From Diatrype stigma (taxonomy: Eukaryota > Ascomycota > Sordariomycetes > Xylariales > Diatrypaceae), in NCBI GenBank assembly GCA_022225965.2, contig JAKJXP020000022.1, positions 1 through 64,000 on the forward strand: DNA of 64,000 nt, given 5' to 3'. The first letter of the stretch is position 1, and each line of letters starts with the position of its first letter. The translations under genes and the position numbers were made by a program. This document shows positions 55,801-64,000 of this stretch, piece after piece. The notes below the pieces were generated by a model. That model had not been told where the DNA came from and made no database searches. It was given only the letters and a program-made list of their open reading frames with translations.

Positions 55801-57080
55801 TTGCTGACAAGGATGACCCCAGATGCAGCCGGGTCTCTGGGATCAACTATTAACCAGTCATTTCTTAGATGAGATCGATCAGGCATTGATTGGAAACCAG
55901 GAATTTCGTAAGCTGGTAGCTGCTACTACATAAACGAACGGGCTTGCAGCCATGAAAGCTCTTGCTACAGCTTCATCTAGTTATCGCTATGCGCTTATTT
56001 CGTGTTTTATAATCTACTAGGTACACAGGCTGGATGTTTATTTTTACTCCTTTACTCTGAGATGTCGTTAACCATTTGCTGAATCAACATAATAAGGACA
56101 ATAAGGGTAGGCTTACCAAGCGTAGGCGGGCATATGAGCTACTGTAGGTACCGTTCGCCTATCTACGTACATGCCCCGAAGCCAAGAAACGGGACTCGGC
56201 AATCACTTGTTCTTGTTTTGCTATAGACTAGTTGCTCTACTATAGTAACTGTCTAGCCTCGATGTAGACCTGAAGCACAAAGTATAGAACTCGGGATATA
56301 GGTAGGTGCCTACATGGAGTTCTCAATTACGTCTATGCATCTGGCATCCATACCTGGCATGCGTATCTATGCCTGCCTATCTACCTCTGTCCGTCTATAC
56401 TATAGTTATATCCTGATATCGTATACTTCCCTCACTTCGTATGGCTTTTACGAATATCCCCCACATGACTTTAAAATAAGTCTCATGCAAGTGTTTGGAG
56501 CATGCATGTGCAGCTGCAACAACGGAGCCCGTGCAAGCCAGTAGCCCTTTACGAATCACCATCGAATCACCCCATTTTTGTGGGCGCAAGTACCGGCCTA
56601 GAAAGATGGAGAACCAGGTACTTCTGTAGGTGGTCAGGTAGGTAGGGCAAGGTATAAGTGCTCCGAATTATAGGTAGCCATCAAGGGCCAGCTAACAGTC
56701 CGACGATTGGGATAAGGCCGACTAGGTAGGTTTGTAGGTATGTACAACGAATACCGTACAATTTGAAGACCGTAGGGAATATGTTCGAGAGGACGGAGAT
56801 GCGATGCTTCTTCCAGAGCTCGTGCTTCTTTTAACTTACAGCTTGTGCTTCTTCAAAGGCTCGTGCTTTTTCTAGAGCTCGTATCAAGACGATACCCGAG
56901 TCAATTCGCAACAACAATTCCACAATAGGCTACAAGCCATATACCGAGCCAACCACGGCAATTTCATACTGGGTGCCCATGAAGGACAAGGACGCGCATG
57001 CTGTCCAGTACTGACAGCCTACAGGCAAACAGGGCAGCTGAAGTACGCGCTAAAGCACGCTCTAGTTCTAGATCTATGAA

Positions 57081-57110
57081 GATGGAGATGGAGATGGAGA
57101 TGGAGATGGA
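57081..57110. repeat. GATGGA tandem repeat, 5 units
   Basis: Five perfect 6-bp units. An open frame crosses it (EMEMEM) but has no other coding character, so it is treated as a non-coding microsatellite. Confidence 0.9.
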
Positions 57111-60100
57111 ATCTGTTATACTATGTAGTATGCTACGAAGTACTTGTTGCTACTATAGTATGCTGCCAGGCTACCTCTGCTACAGCATGCTACCTCATTA
57201 ATGATGCTGCTGTCAAAACGATGATACGATACAGTGTGTATGCAATCAAGACCCACCCCAGCCTCGCTCGCAGACTCGTCAGTTGAGACTGGGAGGCGAC
57301 GAGATGTTAAGGACCATCATCACATCTGCGTGTCGCGTCAACCCTCTCGGCAGCAAACGGTTACACCGCAGCAAGGTCGCACCAGCAACAATTTTGATCG
57401 AGTCACCGCTGGCACCAGTTCACCAAAACCTCCATATCTTGTGAGATGCAAGCCGCATCTTTCCGGGATAGTTCGGATGAGACCAACAAGATAGGACTCG
57501 ATGTCTAATCTCGAATTGCACCAATCACATCGCCACTGTTCAACAAATCAAGCCATCGTTGCCGAGCTAGATCCCCATATCCCGAACATAATCGATGCAG
57601 TAGTACTTTGTAACCAGGGCTGATAGGAATGAATGCATTGTAGTCGGTCGGTCTATCCGTATACACCACACTCAGCAGCATCGTCGTACTCCATCCTACT
57701 CCATCCATCCATCCACTCATCCATTATTCTCCGTCGCCAGGCACATACCTACAATGAGTGGTAGCCTCAGCAACTGGATGGTTACGGCTGAAACTATATT
57801 TCGCCAGCATCCAACCAATAATCACTGCCACTACTACACGGTATGGGCTTGGCTTTTTATACCAGGTAAGCCATCAACCCATTCATTGGCAAAGAGTTAT
57901 TTGGCCGATCTCAGCCTTGCCAGGGCGACACCCGACGATCACTAATACCGATGAGGCTGCAGAGCTCCCCGCTGTGGCTTTAACGGGTTGGGGCGCCTTG
58001 GATGGCCAGAGCAGGGGGTCGTTGTTCCGTCTTCAGCGTGACAGGACCAGCAGACATATTACGTCTCGAACAGAACAGGGTGACATGTTGACAGGAGACA
58101 GTGAACTTACAAACCTGCAAATACCTGATTAGCAGACTTGCGCAGGTATGATGCATGCCACCACGACTACTACGTACGATCCACGCCATCAGGCCTTTTT
58201 CAGTGAAACTCGATAGACTCAGAAGACGCCTCCACAAATCAGGACGACAAAAGTACGCGACCATCGATTCCTCCCTGCCAGCCAAGGAAATAGCAACCCT
58301 GACTGATGATCAGACGCGGGCTCTTGAGTGCTCAGTCACCCACCATCATATCGGCTCATCTACTTGGTGCAGGCGGATTGACAAGCTTCGTTTCGGTTTG
58401 AACGATGTTAGACGGCAAATCGTGTATAGCTCAATAACCTCCTGTTTCTTGCGTTGATTGTTGACATTTCTGAACTCTAACCGTGGACGCCAATCATGAT
58501 CAACGGCCCGATATGATGCTCGATTAGACCTAGTAATACTCACCTTGTAGTGGTGCCAAGCATCTCCGACCGGCTCTGCGGAAGAGGCATGCATAGAATT
58601 ACTCGGGTCAGCTGTCCTATCATTTTGGAACCGACCAGTATCATTCAGTAACTACTGACAAATGCATGACTCTGCCCTGGACTGTCTGGGTACCATCATG
58701 GCCCGGTTACCCGGTCTTTCACTTGCGGGTTTGGAGTGTTGACTACCGACCGGAACGGGGGTCTATTGCTTGAGACAAGCCGCCTCAACGAACCCTAGAA
58801 ACCTGGAGACATGGTGTTCCATGCCTCTCGACATGTCAAAACAGGGACCACCGGCCAGCCTGCAAACTTTCCCTGAAGGTCGGTTTTGAAACAAGGCCCA
58901 ACTTCTTCTAGAAAGATTCCATCTTCGGCCGGTCGCCAACATTGGGTATGGATCATTGGATTGTACCGGGAATGGACTGAATACGGACGCAGGTACTGTA
59001 CCTCTAGTCAAGTACAAGCTCTAAAAAAAGAAAACACCCATAATGCGAACGACAACCGTCTACGTACACATCATCCCTCCCTCCACTCCAAGCTCACTCC
59101 ACTTTGTTTGGCAGCAAATCGCAATCCATCGGCACCCATCCTGCCATCTGATAAACGAGCCACCAGCGCGAGGGCTGCTAAATAACTAGGATCTGGAATC
59201 ATGCATGCGTTCGACGATGCTTCTTGACCTTCCACAGCCCAGCCGGCCCAGACAGCCCTGGACGAAAGCTGCAGTCAGGGGAACCGGGCTTTTGCATCCG
59301 CATAAGTCGATCTCAAGAAGGTGCGCGCTTGCGAGAAGGTCACGTTTCAATAGCCTCGTTTTCCCCGCGGTGCTTTATGCAGCCCTTGTGTTCCGCGGTC
59401 TAGGTAGGTAGTTATGATGCGCTCGAACCGAATATGGGCTGCCGGGTTTTCTGTAGCTTAATGCGTATCAGCTAATCGGCACGCTTGCCCTCCAGCACAT
59501 AATGCCAGGGGTGGGCATTAAGCGACGAGAATTATGCATAGAATCACCCATCATCTATCGCCTTCAGCCCCAAATCTAAGTAAGGTTCGCGAATCCGGTA
59601 TATCGCATAGTCGACCCCCTCCCCGTGCCACGCTCCTATCTGCCGCATGAATCCTTGCCCTAAGGTAGTATAGTATAGCCTGTTATACTAAAGAAAGATG
59701 GATCCAAACCAAGGCACTTATGTAAGTTCAGCTGGCTCTGAGATTGCCCTATAGGCCTCCACCAGCCCGTTCCCGGCTTTCTATAGGCCAATCCGTTCTG
59801 CTCGTGACGCAGGGGATTCGACCACCGCAGCACCCGGCCTGTTTCAACCCAGGCATAACTACCAATATTAGGAGCTAAAAACCTGCGCGGGTTCTAGTCC
59901 AAGAGAAGACTGCGCGTGTGTCCTGGGCCAACCGGCCGAAAGATGCTTAAAAATGCTTAAATTACGCAAACGTCATGCTACCCGCATTCCACGGCGACCC
60001 CGATGGAGCTCGGAACATCCCCCACGAAACCCAGGGCAACGGGCTGAAGGGGAATCCGGCCCCGCCGTGATAGTTATCAGTTGCTCGTAAGAGCGTATGC

Positions 60101-60422
60101 GCTCAAATTTTAGTCTTCCCTAGTCGTCAATGCTCGTATGTAATATGTGATTCTTTTCTTCTTCCTCTTCTTTCTTCTTGACCGGGCGTCTCTATAGGAT
60201 ACAAATAGGTACAATACTGGTACACGTGTCTTCGTATGGGGCTGAACGCCAGGGCTATTGGGAGGGAACCCCGAGGCAATCAAGGAGAACGATGCGGATA
60301 AACACCTGCAACGAGTCCCTAAGTAGTTCAATGCAAAGCTGAGGAGAAAATCTCCGGAAGAGACCGTGTCTGAGAATTGCAGGCCGAAGCCTGGGTTTAG
60401 GTTGATATTGTGCTGCATCTCG

Positions 60423-61531
60423 CTATCTCTTGATCCATTGTGGGCTCTTCCTAGCCTTGACCCGACCAGCCTTCTTTCGTTCAACGGCCCTAGGATCACG
60501 CGTGATGCAACCAGCTGCGAGAGTATGTTAGCATCGGACTGTCGCGGGTAAATGCAAGGGGAGGGGGGGAGGGTAGATTTACCTTTCCGGAGATGTGTCT
60601 TCAACGCTGGCTCGTGAACAACGATAGCCTTAGCAATGGCCATGGCCAGGGCTTCGGCCTGCCCTGTCGTCCCGCCGCCTGACACTCTTGCCCAAACATT
60701 GTATTTGTCGATTCTGTTCGTAGTCTTGAGTGCCCATACTGCGCTCTCACGGTCATGGACTCGGCCAAACGCCTCGGTCAGGGGCTTGCCATTGATCAGA
60801 ACCTCGCCCGTCCCCTCGACAAGGTAGGCTCGAGCCGTCGACTCCTTCCGCCTCCCGACGCCGTGCGATCTGCCGAACTTATCGATGGGGATGGGTTTCG
60901 GGGTGTTGAGATAGATGTTGATGTCCCGCTTGAACGGTTGGATTCCCTCCTTGACCTCGTCCGGCATCAGCTCCGGGTGGATTTTGTTCAGCCTCTTGGC
61001 CAGCTTGAGGCAGGTGAGGAAGTCTTTGCCCTTGACCTGCTCGCCGACCGCCATCCGGTAGTGCTCCTTGTTCTTCCAGGCCACCCGCTCGACCAGGCCG
61101 GGGGGAGCCGGGGGCAGGCGCGCGTATTTCCGCGCGAGGTCCTGTATGAGGACGAAGCTGTCGTTGAAGGTGGTGTTCTTCGAGAAGTACGACGGCGAGA
61201 CGGGCATGGGACGGACATGGTCCGTCACTACTTCCTCTGGGTGATATCCTGAGAATTCAGGACCCGAACGCTCTTGAGCATCTCGGACCGTGGCAGCGCT
61301 GAGCATAGCCTGGAAGGCCGCATCTCCTCCTGCTCCTCCGGATCCAGCCTCGAGCTGTTGTCGTCGACTTGGCGTCGTGGATAGTGTCCGGCGCTGCGCA
61401 TTCGTCGTCGTTGTCGTCGTCGTTGTCCTTCTCGGCGTCGTAACGGCGACCGCTGCCGGTACCTGGTACTGTATCTTCGCTGTCGTTCGTATGTCCCTAA
61501 GACACCGAAATCCGTATCTTAGAGATGCCAT
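60423..61531 (-). CDS. MRPS9: mitochondrial small-subunit ribosomal protein uS9m
   Basis: Component of the mitochondrial ribosome head near the P-site tRNA. Exons 61531-60583 and 60514-60423; 346 residues. The 68-bp intron has a GTAAAT donor, a TAACATACT region and a CGCAG acceptor. Start at 61531 (MASLRYGFRCLRDIRTT) because it begins an Arg/Thr-rich presequence ending around RRTLSTTPSRR. A mitochondria-specific N-terminal extension (SYFSKNTTFNDSF, LPPAPPGLVERVAWKNKEHYR as landmarks) precedes the uS9 core: HGVGRRKESTARAYL, GEVLINGKPL, SGGGTTGQAEALAMAIAKA, ITRDPRAVERKKAGRVKARK. Exon 2 supplies the basic tail SPQWIKR, where bacterial uS9 ends in QFSKR and the last Lys-Arg contact the P-site tRNA; here the ending KR is kept. 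Divergently transcribed from eEF1B-gamma. Confidence 0.95.
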
Positions 61532-62224
61532 TGTGTCGGGGACCAAGTCGACATGACCCGGAATCAATCGGCCGGCTTCTCGATGCTATTGTTGCAGATC
61601 TAGCCGTAATGCACTAGGTACTAGGTGGCACCTCCTAGTGACAGCGAGCCGGCGTTGTGCTGCTGTGCGTTGCGTTGCGTTGCGTTGCGTTGCGTTGCGT
61701 TGCGTTGCGTTGCGTTGCGTTGTGCTGCGATACGATCGATGTCTTGAAGTTTTCTAAGCTTACCGAACTTGGGTAGAATCGGGGGAGGATCCCGCCCGGC
61801 TGCAGTATCGAGCTCGGGACCTCCTCACCTCACAGGGCTGTGGGCACCTCCACTCGATCAATTTCAGTCGGTGGTCAAGATGTTCCGGGGTCTTTGTGGC
61901 TGGTGCGGTTCGTTCCAGTGCAGGTGCCTCACGAATAGGGTGCACGCGCCGCAGAAGCAGCCTTGACCAGCCTTGACCGGACGCGACCTGACGCCAATGC
62001 CCAAACAGGACTAAGCTGGCTAGCACCAGCCACAATAACCCCGCCCCCTCGGCCCCTCAAGATTGCTATGGAAAATTTCCGTGAGTCAAATTGGTTAGCA
62101 GGGAAGGAAGGCACCTGCAGTTAGGCGCTCATAAATTTTCTTCAAAGGTGCCATCGCAACCTTCTTTTCCTTCCTTCCCCCTCATCATTTCCACATCCCA
62201 ACAGCACCAGATCTTCTAGCAATC
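61532..62224. promoter_or_regulatory. divergent promoter region of uS9m and eEF1B-gamma
   Basis: 693 bp between the two start codons. Carries the TGCGT pentanucleotide array close to the uS9m side and a strongly pyrimidine-rich tract (about 62159-62182) 40-65 bp upstream of the eEF1B-gamma ATG, as is common at start sites of highly expressed fungal genes. Shared regulation of two translation genes is an inference. Confidence 0.55.
61666..61720. repeat. (TGCGT)11 pentanucleotide array
   Basis: Eleven perfect TGCGT units. It lies 135 bp upstream of the uS9m ATG and about 500 bp upstream of the eEF1B-gamma ATG. Related TGTGCTGC sequence flanks it on both sides. Confidence 0.95.
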
Positions 62225-63855
62225 ATGGCGCCTTTCGGAAAGATCTTCACCAAGGAGGTAAGAGCATTCATTCCATCCATCACGTCCATAAGAATCTACT
62301 TGGAAATGCGACCATGAGTTGGTTTGTTCCTTGAGTTGAGCCTGAGACTGACCGTGCCCTCTTCGGAATCAACAGCGCAACCCCCGCACCACGGCCATCC
62401 TCGCTGTTGCGAAGGCCAATGGTCTGGATCTCGACGTCGCCGAGGTTGACACCCTCAACCCGACCCCCGAGTTCCTGAAGGCGAGCCCTCTCTCCAAGGT
62501 TCCCGCTTTCGTCGGTACCGATGGCTATGTCCTCACTGAGTGCATTGCCATTGCCATCTACAGTATGTCCCTCTTCGTGAACCTCTTCTTTTCTGCCTCG
62601 CTCTCCACCCTGGTGCTCGTAGCCAGGGCATCATATATGATGACCTAGACGTATTCTATAACAGTTATCCCTATCTGAAACCTATGTGTTGATAACGCTT
62701 CTACTTTCTGATTATTTACCTTGCAATCACCTTGCACATGCCATTCTGTTAGTAGACTCTTCCACTAACAACCTCTCTAGTCACCTCCCAGAACGAGAAG
62801 ACCACCCTCCTCGGCAAGACCAAGCAAGAGTATGTCACAATCCATAAGATAATTTCAATGGCTCAGTATGGACCTGTCACTAACACGCGAATAGCTATGC
62901 TTCTATCCTGAAGTGGCTGTCTTTCTTCAACAGCGAGGTTCTCCCCAAGCTTGGCGCTTGGTACCGCCCTCTCCTCGGATGGGACCCCTACAACAAGAAG
63001 ACCGTTGATGAGGCTGCCAAGGCTTCTGAGAAGGCTCTTTCCGTTGTTGAGGAGCACCTGCTCCACAACACTTACCTCGTTGGCGAGCGCATCACCCTTG
63101 CCGATCTCTTCGCCGCCAGCATCGCCTCTCGTGGCTTCCAGTTCTTCTTCGACCAGGAGTGGCGCTCCAAGCACCCCAACGTCGCCCGTTGGTACGAGAC
63201 TGTCTACAACCAGCCCATCTACGCCGACGTTGCCGCCCCCTTCGAGCTTCTGGCGAAGCCGGCGTTGACCAACACCCCGCCCAAGAAGGATGAGAAGCCC
63301 AAGAAGCAGGAGAAGCCCAAGGCTGCTGCTGCCCCCGCTGAGGAGGAGGAGCCTGCCCCTGCTCCTAAGCCTAAGCACCCTCTCGAATCCCTGCCCAAGT
63401 CTTCCTTCGCTCTGGATGACTGGAAGAGATATTTCTCCAACCACGAAGAGGACGAGTCCCTGAAGTGGTTCTGGGAGAACGTTCCGTTCACCGACTACTC
63501 CATCTGGAAGGTTGAGTACAAGTACAACGATGAGTTGACTTTGACTTTCATGTCCAACAACCTGATTGGTGGTTTCAACAACCGTCTTGAGGCTTCCCGC
63601 AAGTACCTCTTCGGCTCTGCTTCCGTCTACGGCGAGAACAACGACTCCATTATTGAGGGTGGTTTTGTCATCCGTGGCGAGGATTACCTACCCGTCTTCG
63701 ACGTTGCTCCCGACTACGAGAGCTACAGCTTCACCAAGCTCGACCCCACTAACCCTGATGACAAGGCTTTCATCGAGTCGATGTGGAAGTGGGACAAGCC
63801 TGTTGTCAAGGATGGCAAGGAGTACCCGCATGCCTCCGGCAAGGTCTTCAAATAA
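62225..63855 (+). CDS. translation elongation factor eEF1B gamma subunit
   Basis: Structural subunit of the eEF1B complex, which recycles eEF1A-GDP. Exons 62225-62257, 62376-62562, 62781-62829 and 62895-63855; 409 residues. Introns are 118, 218 and 65 bp with GTAAGA, GTATGT and GTATGT donors; splicing restores ECIAIAIYITSQNEKT and KTKQDYASILKW. Residues 1 to about 80 form the GST-type thioredoxin fold (NPTPEFLKASPLSKVPAF), 90-210 the GST helical domain (LVGERITLADLFAASIA). A charged Lys/Glu/Ala/Pro linker (KKDEKPKKQEKPKAAA) leads to the conserved EF1G C-domain from about 245 (HPLESLPKSSFALDDWKRYF, landmark; FWENVPFTDYSIWKVEY; GGFNNRLEASRKYLFGS). Introns clustered at the 5' end and a pyrimidine-rich promoter fit a highly expressed gene. 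The C-terminus GKVFK is typical. Confidence 0.97.
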
Positions 63856-64000
63856 GCTAGTGCGCATGTCAAACTGAACGAGATGATTATGTTAAGTCAC
63901 GTTGCTATGGAAAGCCAAAGCATACCAATACCCAAGTACGGGGAGATGAAGATTAATGAGTATGATGACGACCGGATGCGGTTAGGGATGGATGGGGTCT
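63856..64000. other. eEF1B-gamma 3' region
   Basis: 145 bp to the window edge, presumably 3' UTR. Nothing further identified. Confidence 0.6.

Larger units (their letters stand above)
51188..60422. other. 9.2-kb gene-poor interval
   Basis: No supportable gene; all frames are below 140 codons and without domains. Repeats: CATGTAGC x4 at 52769-52800, CCTAGGCGA x2 plus a partial copy at 53225-53249, CAG/CAA-rich DNA at 53041-53070, GATGGA x5 at 57081-57110, and a degenerate repeat built on AGCTCGTGCTTCTT at 56808-56885. TAGGTA-type steps are frequent. No transposon ends recognised. Confidence 0.6.

Noticed and set aside
58155..58457. 100-codon plus-strand frame
   Set aside because: No similarity recognised and overlapped by equally long frames on the other strand.

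Overview
The window is nuclear DNA of a filamentous ascomycete (Pezizomycotina; Sordariomycetes is my best guess from protein resemblance, not proven). The evidence is short GT..AG spliceosomal introns (53-231 bp) with frame-preserving splices, GC-rich coding thirds, and clear fungal orthologues: CCR4, PET127, a GT15 mannosyltransferase, eEF1B-gamma, mitochondrial uS9 and a GCP-family gamma-tubulin complex protein. I assembled exons by hand; every multi-exon model given sums to a multiple of three.

Layout. 1-10 kb: guanylate kinase (-), a gamma-tubulin complex component (-), a KRE2/MNT1-type mannosyltransferase (+) and a WDR83/MORG1 WD40 protein (-). 10.6-17.7 kb: a very long, repeat-expanded PET127 (+) and a secreted GH99/GH71-like hydrolase (+). 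17.7-20 kb: a non-coding stretch holding a tRNA-like, pol III-type element with two B-box-like motifs and strong hairpins, then a small double zf-GRF protein (-). 20.7-26 kb: a PAP2/AUR1-like membrane protein (-), a mitochondrial hotdog thioesterase-like protein (-) and, divergently, a LYRM5/ETFRF1-like LYR protein (+). 27.3-30.9 kb: a 1182-residue protein with a disordered, polyQ-bearing N-terminus and a C-terminal SAM methyltransferase domain (-). 35.6-38 kb: CCR4 deadenylase (+). 41.3-42.6 kb: a decayed acyltransferase pseudogene (+). 49.6-50.9 kb: a conserved-looking fungal protein of unknown function (-). 60.4-63.9 kb: a divergent pair, mitochondrial ribosomal protein uS9 (-) and eEF1B-gamma (+).

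The second half is gene-poor: 31-35.6, 38-41.3, 42.6-49.6 and 51-60.4 kb carry no supportable gene, only microsatellites, small hairpins and copies of a dispersed palindrome TACCTAGGTA that I found only in intergenic DNA. There is no obvious operon-like or biosynthetic cluster. Several genes share a mitochondrial theme (PET127, uS9m, LYR protein, thioesterase, possibly a second guanylate kinase isoform), but they are interspersed with unrelated genes. No canonical tRNA, rRNA, CRISPR array or intact transposon was found.
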